The position numbers were made by a program, and so were the translations under genes. Shown piece by piece: positions 29,875 to 39,480 of a stretch of DNA of 43,990 bases (its first letter is position 1; each line of letters starts with the position of its first letter). This stretch comes from Cellulomonas sp. IC4_254 (GTDB taxonomy: Bacteria > Actinomycetota > Actinomycetes > Actinomycetales > Cellulomonadaceae): assembly GCF_011603975.1 (NCBI RefSeq), contig NZ_JAANNB010000007.1:1-43990 (forward strand), written 5' to 3'. The notes beneath the pieces were generated by a model. It was not told the origin of the DNA. It searched no databases and saw nothing but the letters and a program-made list of their open reading frames with translations.

Positions 29875-32510
29875 CCCGGGGGACCCCGGCCCCGCGCGGC
29901 GTGCCGCGGGTGCCGACCTGGGCGGTGCCGCGGCCGCGCCCGTCCGCCCTGCTCGACCCCGAGGCGTCGCTCCTGGTCGTGCACGGCCCCGCGGGTGCGG
30001 GCAAGACCCTGCTGCTGGCGTCGTGGGCGCGGGCGGGGGTGCCGGCGGACCGCGCGGTGCTCTGGCTGGACGCCGAGGCCGCGGGCCCGGACCCGTGGTC
30101 CGCGTTGCTGGACGAGGTGGTGGGCGCCGGCCTGCTGGACGACGGGCCCGCCGACGCCGCGCGGGCCGCCGTCCGACGCGGGGGACGGGCGGTCGCGGCC
30201 GAGGTGGCCCGGGCCCTGCGGACGATGTCGGCGCCGGCGCTGCTCGTGCTCGACGGGTACGAGGCGATCTCCGCCCCGCGCGTCGACGACGACCTGGTCG
30301 AGGTGCTCGCGGGGACGGACCTCCTGCACGTCGCGATCAGCACCCGGTCGGCGCAGCCCCGGCTGCTCGCGGCCGCCGCGCTCCGGCTCGACGTCGCGGT
30401 GCTCGGCCCGGACGACCTGCGCCTCGACGACGCCGAGGTGGCGGACGTGCTGGCGCGCGCCGCCCAGGACCCGGGCGCGGCGCACCGGGTGCGCGAGGCC
30501 GCCGGCGGGCTCGGGATGCTGGTGCGCACGGTCGCGCTGGCCGCGGCCGCCGGGACCGTCGACCTGCGCACGGCGTCGCACCGCGACCTCGTCGACGTGG
30601 CCGCGCGCGGGGTGCTGGCCGCGCTGGACCGCGCCCCCGCCGACGAGGCGTACCTGGCGGCGGCGCGCCGGTTCTCGGTCGCGGCGACCCTGCCCCCCGC
30701 CCTCGCCGACGCCCTCGCCGGGGAGGGCGCGGCGGCGCTCCTCGGGCGGCTCGAGCGCGACGGGCTCGGCGCGTGGGAGGAGCCGGCCGCGGTGCCGGGC
30801 GGCGCGCCCGGTGCGGCCGGGCCGGAGCTCCGGCTGACCCCGGTCGTCCGGGCCGCGCTGCGCGCCGACCTGGAGCGCGCCGAGCCCGGGGCCGTCGACG
30901 GGCTGCTCCGCGCCGTGGTCGCGTGGGGTCTGGACGCGGGCCGGTACTACCCCGCGGTGCACGCGGCGGCGGAGACCGGCGACGTCGACCTCGTGACGAC
31001 GGTGGTCATGCGGGTCTGGGGCGCCGGCCAGCGGGCGAGCGCGGAGGACACGATCCGGGTGCTCGAGCGGCTGCCCCGGACGGCAGTCGCCGGGCGCCCG
31101 CCGCTCGCGCTGCTGCTCGCCCTGCTGCACAACACGCGCGCCGAGCACCGGGCCCGCGCGCTCGAGTGGTTCGCCGTCGCCGCGGGCGGGGCGGTGCTGC
31201 ACCTGCCGCGGGCGACGACGGCCGAGCGGGCGGTGCTGCGCGCCGCGGAGAGCGTGGCGATGCGGCTGCTCGGCCGGGGCGGGCGCGCGCGGACGGCGGC
31301 GCTGGCGGCCGCCGAGCACCTCGCCGCGACGCCGCCCGGGACCGACGCGACGGTCGACGGGCTCCGGGGGCTGCTGCACCGCCAGCTCGGCACGTCCCTG
31401 CTCACCGCGGGCGACGTCGAGCGCGGCCTCGAGGTGGCTGCGGGCGGGCTGGCGCACGAGCGCACCGGCTCGCTCGGCGCGTTCACGGCGCAGGCGCTCG
31501 GGGCCGGGTTCCTCGCCGTGCAGGGGGACGTGGCGGGTGCCCGGGTGGCGACCGCGGCCGCAGCAGCGGCCGAGCCGCCCCGTCGCCCCGAGACGGCCTA
31601 CCGGCGCTCGCCGCTCGACCTCGCCCGCGTGCACCTGGCCCTGGAGGACGGTGACCCGGCCGCGGCCGTGGCGCTGCTGGACGACCTGGCGGACGAGCTG
31701 CGGACGAACGAGTTCTGGCCGGCGTTCGCGGAGGCGCGCGCCACCGCCGACCTGCTCCTCGGGCACGCCGTCGCCGGCGAGGAGGTGCTCGCCTCGGCGC
31801 TGCACCGCGGTCGCCGCGCGCCCACGACGGCGTACTGGCGCGCCCGGCTCGCCGCGTCCCGGGCGGTGCTCGCCCTCGCCGCGGGCCAGCCCGAGCGCGG
31901 GCTGGCGCTGCTGGAGCCGGTCCGCGGCCCGCACGCCGCGGCCCGGGTGGCGCGCGGGCGGCTGCTGCTGTCCGTCGGGCGGCGTGACGAGGCGCGCGCC
32001 CTGCTGGCCGCGCCCGACCTGCCGGACGAGGGGCCCCGGCTGCGCGCCGCCCGGCGGTTCGTGCTGGCGGCCGCGACGGCGCCGGACCCCGGAGCGACGG
32101 GCGGCGCGGAGGCCGACGCGCACCGGGCGGTGGCGGCCCGCGCGCTGCGCGAGGCGTGCGCGGTGGTCGCGGCCGGCGGGTCGCGGACGGGCTGGCTGCT
32201 GGTCGGCCCGGCCGAGCGCGCGGCGCTCGCGGGTCTCGACGCGCCCGACGCCGCCACCGCGGGCGTGCTCGCCGACCTCGCCGCCCTACCCGCGCCGGTG
32301 CCGGACGCCGCACCGGGCGCGGGGCTCTCCGAGCGCGAGCTCGTCGTGCTCCGCGAGCTGGCCGGCGACGCCGGCCTGGCCGAGGTGGCCGCCCGGCTGC
32401 ACGTCTCGCACAACACCGTGAAGTCCCAGGCGCGGACCGCCTACCGCAAGCTCGGGGTCCGCAGCCGAGCGGACGCCGTCGCCCGGCTCCGGGAGCTCGG
32501 CCTGCTCTGA
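29871..32510 (+). CDS. Large ATPase-LuxR (LAL/MalT-like) transcriptional regulator
   Basis: An 879-residue signal-transduction ATPase with DNA-binding tail. The NTPase domain starts at once: Walker A VVHGPAGAGKTLL near residue 40, then Walker B-like ALLVLDGYEA near residue 125 and the sensor-like HVAISTRS. A winged-helix and a long helical-repeat region (about residues 350-790) resemble the TPR-like superhelix of MalT. The C-terminal LuxR helix-turn-helix is LSERELVVLRELAGDAG through SHNTVKSQARTAYRKLG, ending Leu-Leu. Members are activated by an inducer and ATP. The N-terminus is shorter than in many LALs but Walker A is complete. It is coupled by GTGA to the MFS gene; the repeat at 28528-28587 may be its target. 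Confidence 0.9.
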   Translation: MTRGTPAPRGVPRVPTWAVPRPRPSALLDPEASLLVVHGPAGAGKTLLLASWARAGVPADRAVLWLDAEAAGPDPWSALLDEVVGAGLLDDGPADAARAAVRRGGRAVAAEVARALRTMSAPALLVLDGYEAISAPRVDDDLVEVLAGTDLLHVAISTRSAQPRLLAAAALRLDVAVLGPDDLRLDDAEVADVLARAAQDPGAAHRVREAAGGLGMLVRTVALAAAAGTVDLRTASHRDLVDVAARGVLAALDRAPADEAYLAAARRFSVAATLPPALADALAGEGAAALLGRLERDGLGAWEEPAAVPGGAPGAAGPELRLTPVVRAALRADLERAEPGAVDGLLRAVVAWGLDAGRYYPAVHAAAETGDVDLVTTVVMRVWGAGQRASAEDTIRVLERLPRTAVAGRPPLALLLALLHNTRAEHRARALEWFAVAAGGAVLHLPRATTAERAVLRAAESVAMRLLGRGGRARTAALAAAEHLAATPPGTDATVDGLRGLLHRQLGTSLLTAGDVERGLEVAAGGLAHERTGSLGAFTAQALGAGFLAVQGDVAGARVATAAAAAAEPPRRPETAYRRSPLDLARVHLALEDGDPAAAVALLDDLADELRTNEFWPAFAEARATADLLLGHAVAGEEVLASALHRGRRAPTTAYWRARLAASRAVLALAAGQPERGLALLEPVRGPHAAARVARGRLLLSVGRRDEARALLAAPDLPDEGPRLRAARRFVLAAATAPDPGATGGAEADAHRAVAARALREACAVVAAGGSRTGWLLVGPAERAALAGLDAPDAATAGVLADLAALPAPVPDAAPGAGLSERELVVLRELAGDAGLAEVAARLHVSHNTVKSQARTAYRKLGVRSRADAVARLRELGLL

Positions 32511-32615
32511 CCCGGTTCACCCCGGCTCTCACCTCCCCGCCCCCGGCCGGTCGCCCGATGCCCGATCCGCCGGACCAGGGCGCGCGACCCGCGCCCGCTC
32601 CGCCGGCGCAGTCGA

Positions 32616-35600
32616 GTGATGGGCACGGGGATGAGCTGGGGAACAGGCGCGCGGGGCGCGTCACGGGGGATGCTGGAGCGGCTGACGGCGGTCGCGACGG
32701 TGCTGGCGCTGCTGCTGGTCAGCGCGGTGCTGGCGGTGGCGGCGCCGCAGCCGGCGAGCGCGGCCGAGGGCGACCGCGGCACGCTGGCGGTGCGCAAGAC
32801 GGCGTCGGCGACGACGGCGCGGCCGGGCGACCGGGTCACGTGGACCGTCGAGGTGACCTGCGAGTCGATCGTCGCGATGTGCGCCGACGTCGCGCTCGAG
32901 GACGCCGTGCCCGAGCCGTTCGTGCTGGACGCGGACGGCGTGACGGTGCAGGCCGAGCAGACCGGCCAGGCCGTCGTGTCCCTGGCCGGCGCGACCGCCC
33001 GGGTGGCGTTCCGCGAGACGGACCCGAGCCACCCCGGCGTCGTGGGCCTCGCGGCCGGCCAGAGCGTGAGCGTCCTGCTCCGCACCACGCTGCCGGCGGG
33101 GACCCCGCTGTCCTGGGACGGCCGGTCGGTCACCAACACCGCGGCCGTGACCGCGAGCAACGCCGACCCGGTGAGCGCCCCGGCGACCGTCGGCGTCGTC
33201 GTGCCGGTCACCCCGAGCGTCGCGGTGACCAAGCGCGTCGCACCCGCCGACCAGGTCGCCGGCGACCCCGGCGACGTGACCGTGACGCTGGGCGCGCAGA
33301 ACACCTCGCCGGTCGCCGCCACGGCGCTCACGGTGACGGACCCGGCCGCCGGCACGCCCGCGGCGTTCGGCCCCGGCACGCCGCTGGTCCTGCGCGGCCT
33401 GGGCGCCTGGACCGCGCCCGAGGGCGCCACGTCCGTCTCGGTCGACCTCACCACCCCGGGTGGCACCGTCACGGTCGGCCCGTTCGCCCCCGGCACGGCG
33501 CTGGACGCGGACGGGGTCGACCTCGCGACGGTCTCCGGCGTGGCCCTGCGGTTCGCGGGGGACGGCGCGGCCGACGGCACGATCGTCGCCGGCGGGGCCG
33601 CGGGCTCGGTCGCGCTCGTGCTCGGCCAGTCCGGCACCGCCGCGCGGGACGCCACGACCCAGGTCCCGAACACCGCCGCCGCCGCGCTCGCGACGCCCCG
33701 GGGCGACGCGACCGGCACCGCCTCGGCGACGTTCCAGATCAACCCGGTGACCGTCGAGGTCGCCGCGGGCAAGACCTTCGACGGCGCCGCGCGCGCCGAG
33801 GTCGTCGCCGGGCAGCCGTCGGTCGTCCGGCTGACCGCGCGCAACGCCTCGAACACCGAGCTGTCCGTGCTGCGCCTCACGGAGCCCGCCGCCGCCGGCG
33901 CGGGCCCGCTCGGGGACCCGGCGGCCGGCCTGCTCGGGTTCGACGGCTTCGGCACCGACGGCTCGGGCACCGTCGACGCGGCCGCGTGGCCGGCCGGCGC
34001 CACCGGCGCGGCCGTCACGTTCCTCGGCACCGGGGTGGGCGGCCCGGTCGACGTCGCCCCGCCGTCCGGGGGGACGAGCACCTGGCCCGCGCCGCCGGCC
34101 GGCGCCGTCGTGACCGGCTTCGTCGTGGAGTACCGCGGCACGCTCACGCCCGGCGCCGCGGCCACCGTGCCGTTCCGGGTCGCCACCGACCCCGCGTGGT
34201 CGACCGTCCGCGCGTTCACCAACGAGGTGGCGGTCGACGGCGAGGCGGCGGACGGCTCGCCGGCCGCGGAGCGCACCGCGTCGGCGCGGCTCACCGTGGT
34301 CCCGCGCCAGGTCGTGACCACCGCGAGCAAGACGCTCACCCAGCAGGCGCAGGGCGCCCCGCTGCCGGGGGCGCCCGGGCAGGAGCTCGTCGCGACGCTG
34401 ACCGGCCGGGTCTCCGCCGACACCACCGTCCCGGTCGGGTCGCTGGTGATCGAGGACGCCGCCGGCGGGGACGCCGGGTCGACGCTGTGGGACGCGGCGA
34501 CGCTCGACCGGGTCGGCTCCGTCCAGGTGCCCGCCGGCTCGCGCGCCGAGGTCCTGGTCCGGACCGGCGGCGCCTGGGTGTCGCTGGCCGGGCCCACCAC
34601 CGACGCCGCGGCACTGCTCGACCTCGACGTCCCGGCCGGCGCGGACGGCGTCCGCGTCGTCTACACCCCGACGGGCGCGTCGCTCCCGGTCGACGGGACG
34701 TTCACGCCGCGGGTCGCGCTGGTGCTCGCGCTCGACGAGGCGGTGACCCCGGGCGCCGCCCTGCGGAACTCCGTGGCGGTCGAGGGCTCCGGCACGGGCG
34801 TCGGGGCGGGCCTGACCGGGCCGTCCGACGCGGGCGACACGGTGACGTTCGGGCCGGGCGACGCCCCGGTCGACATCCGCCGGGTCGACGCGAGCAAGTC
34901 CTGGCGGGACGCCGCCGCGCTGATCGGGGTCGACAACGCCGAGCCGGGCGCGGACCGGCCGGCCAACCGGCTGACGATGCGGGTGCAGAACGTGTCCGGC
35001 ATCCCGGTCGGCGCGCTGCGGCTCGTGGACCCCGACGCGGCGACCGACGACGGCAGCACGTTCGAGCACGTCGACCTCACCCGCCTCGCGGTGACGGCCC
35101 CGGCCGGCACCGGGACGCTCCGGGTGGTGCTGCGCGGCGCCGACGGCGGCGTGCTGCACGACCTCGGCTCCGCGGCCGCCGTCGCGGCGCTGTCGGCGGC
35201 GGACCTCGCCGACGTCGTGTCGGTCGAGGCCCGGGCCGACGGCACGCTGCCCGACGGCGCGGCGCTGGTCGTCGTCGCGGACACCGTGCTGCGGGCGCAG
35301 ACGCGCTCGGGCACGCCGATCACCGGCACGGCCGACGCGGCCCCGTCGACGACGCTGACCAACACCCTGGTCGGCGACCTCGGCCCGGGCACGCCCGACG
35401 ACGTCGCGCAGGCGGCCACCGTGCTGTACCCGGAGGCGCTGCAGCCGCTGGACGGCGCGCTCGCCAAGTCGGTCTCGCCCGGCACGGGGACCCGGTACGC
35501 CGCCGAGGACCGCACGGTGCGGCTGACGCTCAGCGCACGCCGGGTGAGCGACGAGGCGGTGAGCCGGCCGGCGACCTACGTCCTGGAGGACACCTCGGAG

Positions 35601-37817
35601 GCGTTCTGGGACGCGTTCGACCTGGTGGGCCTGGAGGCGCTCGCGGGCGTGACCGCCGCCGACGGCGCCGGGTACACCGCCGCCGTGCAGTACCGCGTCG
35701 ACGGAGCGTGGACCGCGCCGGTCACCAGCGCGCTCCCGGCGGGCGTCAGCACCACGATGCCCCCGCTGCCCGACGGCGCCGCCGCGCTGCCGGACGGCGC
35801 GTCCGGGGCGGACGTCACCGGGGTCCGCGTGACCTTCCAGGCGCCGGCCGGGTCGTGGTTCGCGAACCGCCGGGTCGGCGGGTTCGAGGGCCCCACCGCG
35901 GTGTTCGCGCTGAGCCCGCGGTCGACCCTGCGGACCACCGGCGCCGAGGTGCCGGCCGGGACGCTGACCAACGAGGTCACCGGCACCGTGCAGGCGGAGC
36001 GCCAGCCGGCGCCCGTCGTGCTCGACCCGGCCGTGGCGACCTACACGGTGACCGACGGCGTCGTGGACGCGGCCGTCACCAAGACGCCCGCCACCACCAC
36101 GACCGGCCCCGGTGCGCGGCTGCCGTTCCGGCTGACCGCGACCAACACCGGGACCGCGCCGATCGTGGACCCGGTGCTCACCGACGTGCTGCCCGCGGAC
36201 GCCGCCGGGCCGCAGCTCGTGTACGACCCCGACGCGTACGGCGCCGCCGCGGTCGCGGTGACCCCCGCGGACGCGGCGATCGCGGCGGCCGACCCGTCCG
36301 TGGTGGTCGACGGTGACGCGCTCCGGGTGACCTTCCCGCCCGGCACCCGGCTGATGCCCGGCGAGCAGGTGGCGGTCACGGTGCCGCTCGCCGTCCGAGC
36401 CGGGACGCCGGCCGGGTCGGTGCTGACCAACCGGTTCGTGCTGTCGGCCGCCGACGGGCTCACCCGCGAGGCGACCGCGCGCGTCGACGTCGTGGCCCTG
36501 CCCAACTACCTGCGGGTCAAGGACGTGGCCGAGGACCTGGCGCCGGGCGCCTCGCCCACCGGGGTGGTCAACACCTCGGCGAGCGGCCAGGCGTGCGTGT
36601 CCGCCGACGGGTTCTACCGGACGCCCTGCCTCGTGCGCACCCAGCCGGGCGGCACCGAGACCTGGCGGCTGCGCGTGACCAACACCGGCAACCTGCCGAC
36701 GGCGAGCGCGACCCTGGTGGACGTGCTGCCGTTCGCCGGCGACACCGGCACCTCGCGGTCCCAGAGCACCAGCGCGCGCGGCAGCGTGTGGGCCACCGAG
36801 TACCTCGGCGACCTGCGGCTCACCGGCCTGCCGGACGGCGCGACGTCGTCCGTGGCGTACCTGCTCGACGGCGCCACCTGCGTCTACACCGGCGACCCGC
36901 GCTCGGCCGACCCGTTCGGGGCCGGCTGCGCCGCGGACGTCTGGACGCCCGCCGACCAGGTCGACGACCTGTCCCGGGTGCGCGGCCTGCGCGTCGACCT
37001 GGACCTGTCGGCGGCGAACCTGCAGCCCGGTCAGACGGTGACGGCGACGTTCCGGACCCGGTCCGCGACGGCCTACGACACCGCCGCGGCGGACGTGGAC
37101 GCCCCGGCCTGGAACACGATGGTGGTCACCACCGCCAGCGTGACCCCGGACGGGGTGGAGCACGAGACGCTGGAGCCCAACCGGGCCGGCGTCGCGGTGC
37201 ACCGGACGTACGCGCTCGGCGACCGGGTGTGGCTGGACGACGACCGCGACGGCCGTCAGGGCCCGGGGGAGCACGGCGTCGCCGGCGTGACCGTCCGGCT
37301 GTACGCCGCCGGCTCGGACCAGCCGGTCGCGACGACCACCACCGACGCGGACGGCCGGTACCTGTTCGACCTGCTGCCGGCCGGGACCTACCGCGTGCGG
37401 TTCGTCCTGGACGGCGCGCTCGCCGGGCGGTACGGGTTCACCCCCGCCCGGCAGGGGGACGAGGCCGGGGACTCCGACGCGGACGCGACGGGCTGGACGC
37501 GGGAGGTGGTGCTCGGGGCCGGCGAGCCGCGCGTGCGGCCGGTGGTCCCCGGGGACCGGGTCGCGGCGGACTACCTGGACCCGACGGTCGACGCGGGGCT
37601 CGTGCGGGTGCTCGGGCCGTCGCTGCCCGGCGACCCGGGCGGCCCGTCGGACCCGGGCGTCCCGGCCGAGGCCGTGGCCGGCACCGGGGTCACGCCCGGC
37701 GGTGGCGCGCTCGCCGTGACGGGCACGAGCGCCGGCCTGCTCGCGGCAGCGGCGGCCGTGCTCCTCGGGCTCGGCGGCCTGGCGCTCAGCGCACGGCTGG
37801 CGCGCCGGCGGGACTGA
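32616..37817 (+). CDS. Giant wall-anchored surface protein, LAVTG sorting signal
   Basis: A 1733-residue secreted protein. A signal peptide (hydrophobic LTAVATVLALLLVSAVLAV, likely cut after ASA near residue 50) is followed by repeated beta modules. Each opens with a lysine (residues 61, 206, 386, 572, 761, 951, 1156 and 1302) in a V-x-K-x pattern and later carries NTxP/TNTG-like strands, as in DUF11 and isopeptide Ig folds. Residues about 1532-1665 form an SdrD-B-like domain (LGDRVWLDDDRDGRQGPGE). LAVTG at 1699-1703, a 20-residue hydrophobic helix and the tail ARLARRRD form a class E sortase signal. Starts at 32616 (GTG), 32619, 32631 or 32670 are possible; the basic residues before the helix favour the early ones. 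No enzymatic domain; adhesion or stalk role inferred. Confidence 0.9.
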   Translation: MMGTGMSWGTGARGASRGMLERLTAVATVLALLLVSAVLAVAAPQPASAAEGDRGTLAVRKTASATTARPGDRVTWTVEVTCESIVAMCADVALEDAVPEPFVLDADGVTVQAEQTGQAVVSLAGATARVAFRETDPSHPGVVGLAAGQSVSVLLRTTLPAGTPLSWDGRSVTNTAAVTASNADPVSAPATVGVVVPVTPSVAVTKRVAPADQVAGDPGDVTVTLGAQNTSPVAATALTVTDPAAGTPAAFGPGTPLVLRGLGAWTAPEGATSVSVDLTTPGGTVTVGPFAPGTALDADGVDLATVSGVALRFAGDGAADGTIVAGGAAGSVALVLGQSGTAARDATTQVPNTAAAALATPRGDATGTASATFQINPVTVEVAAGKTFDGAARAEVVAGQPSVVRLTARNASNTELSVLRLTEPAAAGAGPLGDPAAGLLGFDGFGTDGSGTVDAAAWPAGATGAAVTFLGTGVGGPVDVAPPSGGTSTWPAPPAGAVVTGFVVEYRGTLTPGAAATVPFRVATDPAWSTVRAFTNEVAVDGEAADGSPAAERTASARLTVVPRQVVTTASKTLTQQAQGAPLPGAPGQELVATLTGRVSADTTVPVGSLVIEDAAGGDAGSTLWDAATLDRVGSVQVPAGSRAEVLVRTGGAWVSLAGPTTDAAALLDLDVPAGADGVRVVYTPTGASLPVDGTFTPRVALVLALDEAVTPGAALRNSVAVEGSGTGVGAGLTGPSDAGDTVTFGPGDAPVDIRRVDASKSWRDAAALIGVDNAEPGADRPANRLTMRVQNVSGIPVGALRLVDPDAATDDGSTFEHVDLTRLAVTAPAGTGTLRVVLRGADGGVLHDLGSAAAVAALSAADLADVVSVEARADGTLPDGAALVVVADTVLRAQTRSGTPITGTADAAPSTTLTNTLVGDLGPGTPDDVAQAATVLYPEALQPLDGALAKSVSPGTGTRYAAEDRTVRLTLSARRVSDEAVSRPATYVLEDTSEAFWDAFDLVGLEALAGVTAADGAGYTAAVQYRVDGAWTAPVTSALPAGVSTTMPPLPDGAAALPDGASGADVTGVRVTFQAPAGSWFANRRVGGFEGPTAVFALSPRSTLRTTGAEVPAGTLTNEVTGTVQAERQPAPVVLDPAVATYTVTDGVVDAAVTKTPATTTTGPGARLPFRLTATNTGTAPIVDPVLTDVLPADAAGPQLVYDPDAYGAAAVAVTPADAAIAAADPSVVVDGDALRVTFPPGTRLMPGEQVAVTVPLAVRAGTPAGSVLTNRFVLSAADGLTREATARVDVVALPNYLRVKDVAEDLAPGASPTGVVNTSASGQACVSADGFYRTPCLVRTQPGGTETWRLRVTNTGNLPTASATLVDVLPFAGDTGTSRSQSTSARGSVWATEYLGDLRLTGLPDGATSSVAYLLDGATCVYTGDPRSADPFGAGCAADVWTPADQVDDLSRVRGLRVDLDLSAANLQPGQTVTATFRTRSATAYDTAAADVDAPAWNTMVVTTASVTPDGVEHETLEPNRAGVAVHRTYALGDRVWLDDDRDGRQGPGEHGVAGVTVRLYAAGSDQPVATTTTDADGRYLFDLLPAGTYRVRFVLDGALAGRYGFTPARQGDEAGDSDADATGWTREVVLGAGEPRVRPVVPGDRVAADYLDPTVDAGLVRVLGPSLPGDPGGPSDPGVPAEAVAGTGVTPGGGALAVTGTSAGLLAAAAAVLLGLGGLALSARLARRRD

Positions 37818-37831
37818 CCCCCGGCGACGTC

Positions 37832-37862
37832 GCGCTCCCCCGGCCCGGGACCGGGGGAGCGC
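37832..37862 (+). terminator. Terminator hairpin after the surface protein gene
   Basis: GCGCTCCCCCGG pairs perfectly with CCGGGGGAGCGC (12 bases) around the 7-base loop CCCGGGA. It begins 15 bases after the TGA. There is no T-run, as usual in this genome. Confidence 0.85.
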
Positions 37863-37908
37863 GGCCCCGAGGTGCGGCGACGCCGGGAAGGCGCTTCACT
37901 CGGGCCGC

Positions 37909-38385
37909 ATGAGACGCACCGCAGGACTGCTGCTGACGGCGGCGCTGCTCGCGGGGTGCTCGGGCGGGTTCCCCGCCGACCCCGACGGCACGCTGGAGCG
38001 GGTGACCGGGGACGCCCTCCGGGTCGGGGTCACGGCCAACCCGCCGTGGACCGAGGTCGAGGACGGGGTCCCGCCGTCCGGGCTCGAGGCCGAGATCGTC
38101 ACCGAGTTCGCCGAGACCCTCGACGCCGAGGTCGACTGGACGACCGGCAGCGAGGAGACCCTCGTCGGCGACCTCGAGGCCGGCGAGCTCGACCTGGTGA
38201 TCGGCGGCCTCACCGGGCGGTCGCCGTGGTCGGCGCAGGCGGCGCTGACCACGCCGTACACGACCGTCCCCGACGAGCACGGCGAGCCCGAGCCGCACGT
38301 GATGGCCGCGCCGCTCGGCGAGAACGCGTTCCTCGTCCGGCTGGAGACCTTCCTGCTGGAGCAGCACCGGGACGTGCTCCCGTGA
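37909..38385 (+). CDS. Minimal family 3 solute-binding lipoprotein
   Basis: A 158-residue lipoprotein: signal peptide with lipobox LLAGCSGG (Cys at residue 17), then a family 3 amino-acid-binding-like sequence. It has the entry strand ALRVGVTANPPWTEV, GLEAEIVTEFAETL, and GELDLVIGGLTGRSPWSAQA with TTPYTT, which are lobe 1 landmarks. It then jumps to a short HVMAAPLGENAFLVRLETFL end. The whole second lobe, about 90 residues, is missing, so a normal Venus-flytrap closure is impossible. The order is continuous in one frame, so this looks like a reduced design and not decay. The stop overlaps the GTG of the cation transporter (GTGA at 38382-38385), so it may present or sense a substrate for it. 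Confidence 0.85.
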   Translation: MRRTAGLLLTAALLAGCSGGFPADPDGTLERVTGDALRVGVTANPPWTEVEDGVPPSGLEAEIVTEFAETLDAEVDWTTGSEETLVGDLEAGELDLVIGGLTGRSPWSAQAALTTPYTTVPDEHGEPEPHVMAAPLGENAFLVRLETFLLEQHRDVLP

Positions 38386-39434
38386 GCGGCCGGGGGCCGG
38401 CGCGCGGGCCCGGGGACGGCGTCACGTTCGGCCACACCGAGCTCCCCGAGGAGCAGTCGGCCGCCCTGCGCCGGGCGATCCGCCTCGCCTGGGCCACCAT
38501 CGCGTTCCTGCTGGTCGGGGTCACGCTCGTCTACCTGGTGATGGGTAGCTCGCAGGCGATGAAGGCCGCGTGGGCCGAGGACCTGCTGTCGTTCATCCCG
38601 CCGGTGTCGTTCCTGGTGGCCGTGCGGTTCGCGCGGCGCCGGCCGACCACCGCGCACCCCTACGGCTACCACCGGTCGGTCGGCGTCGGGCACCTCGTGG
38701 CGGCGGCGGCGCTGCTGACGATGGGGACGTTCCTGGTGCTCGACTCGGGCAGCGGGCTGCTCGCCGCCGAGCATCCGCCGGTGGGCGTCATGCATCTCGG
38801 CGACCACGTGTTCTGGGCCGGCTGGCCGATGATCGGCGCGATGGTGCTGACGGGCATCCCGCCGGTGCTGCTCGGCCGGGCGAAGATGCCGCTCGCCCGC
38901 ACCCTGCACGACCGCGTCCTGTACGCCGACGCCGACATGAACAAGGCCGACTGGATGACGGCGCTGGGGTCGGTCGTGGGCATCCTCGGCATCGGCGCGG
39001 GCCTGTGGTGGGCCGACTCCGCGGCGGCGCTGTTCATCTCCGTCAGCATCCTGCGGGACGGGATCAGCAACCTGCGGGTCGCCGCCGGGGCGCTGATGGA
39101 CGCGCGCGCCACCACCGTCGACGGCGACGAGCCGCACCCCCTCACCGGCGAGGTGGACGACCGGCTGCGGGCGCTGCCCTGGGTCGAGGACGCGCGGTCC
39201 CGGGTCCGGGACCAGGGGCACGTGTTCCACGTCGAGGCGTTCGTCGTGCCCCGCGACGGCCGCGCGCCGACGCTCCGCGAGCTGGCGGAGGCCCGCGAGG
39301 CCGCCACCGCCCTCGACTGGAAGGTGCAGGACCTCGTGGTGGTGCCGGTCGAGCAGCTGCCCGAGGAGATGCTGCCGGGCGTCGCCGCCGCCGAGGGCGA
39401 GGACGAGCGCCGCGCGGGCGCCGGCAGGCGCTGA
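38382..39434 (+). CDS. Cation diffusion facilitator-type transporter
   Basis: A 350-residue membrane protein. Helices fall at about residues 30-50, 65-80, 100-120, 140-160, 195-215 and 220-235. TM2 carries DLLSFIPPVSFLVAVRF and a following RRPTTAHPYGYHR loop, as in CDF exporters. TM5 has YADADMNKADWMTALGSVVG, the site where CDFs place metal ligands; here Asp/Asn/Asp replace the classical His-x3-Asp. A C-terminal ferredoxin-like domain (about 260-335, WVEDARSRVRDQGHVFHVEAFVV) completes the fold. Divalent metal efflux is expected but the ligand changes make the ion uncertain. It is coupled by GTGA to the minimal solute-binding lipoprotein, an unusual partner. It ends before the nested hairpin at 39481. 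Confidence 0.86.
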   Translation: MSGRGPARGPGDGVTFGHTELPEEQSAALRRAIRLAWATIAFLLVGVTLVYLVMGSSQAMKAAWAEDLLSFIPPVSFLVAVRFARRRPTTAHPYGYHRSVGVGHLVAAAALLTMGTFLVLDSGSGLLAAEHPPVGVMHLGDHVFWAGWPMIGAMVLTGIPPVLLGRAKMPLARTLHDRVLYADADMNKADWMTALGSVVGILGIGAGLWWADSAAALFISVSILRDGISNLRVAAGALMDARATTVDGDEPHPLTGEVDDRLRALPWVEDARSRVRDQGHVFHVEAFVVPRDGRAPTLRELAEAREAATALDWKVQDLVVVPVEQLPEEMLPGVAAAEGEDERRAGAGRR

Positions 39435-39480
39435 CGGGGGCCGCCGCCCGGCGCCGCGCCGCCCGGCCCGGCGCGCACCG

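Noticed and set aside
32661-37274. Minus-strand open frame of 1537 codons
   Set aside because: Shadow of the repetitive surface protein gene; low-complexity Arg/Gly/His composition and no start context.
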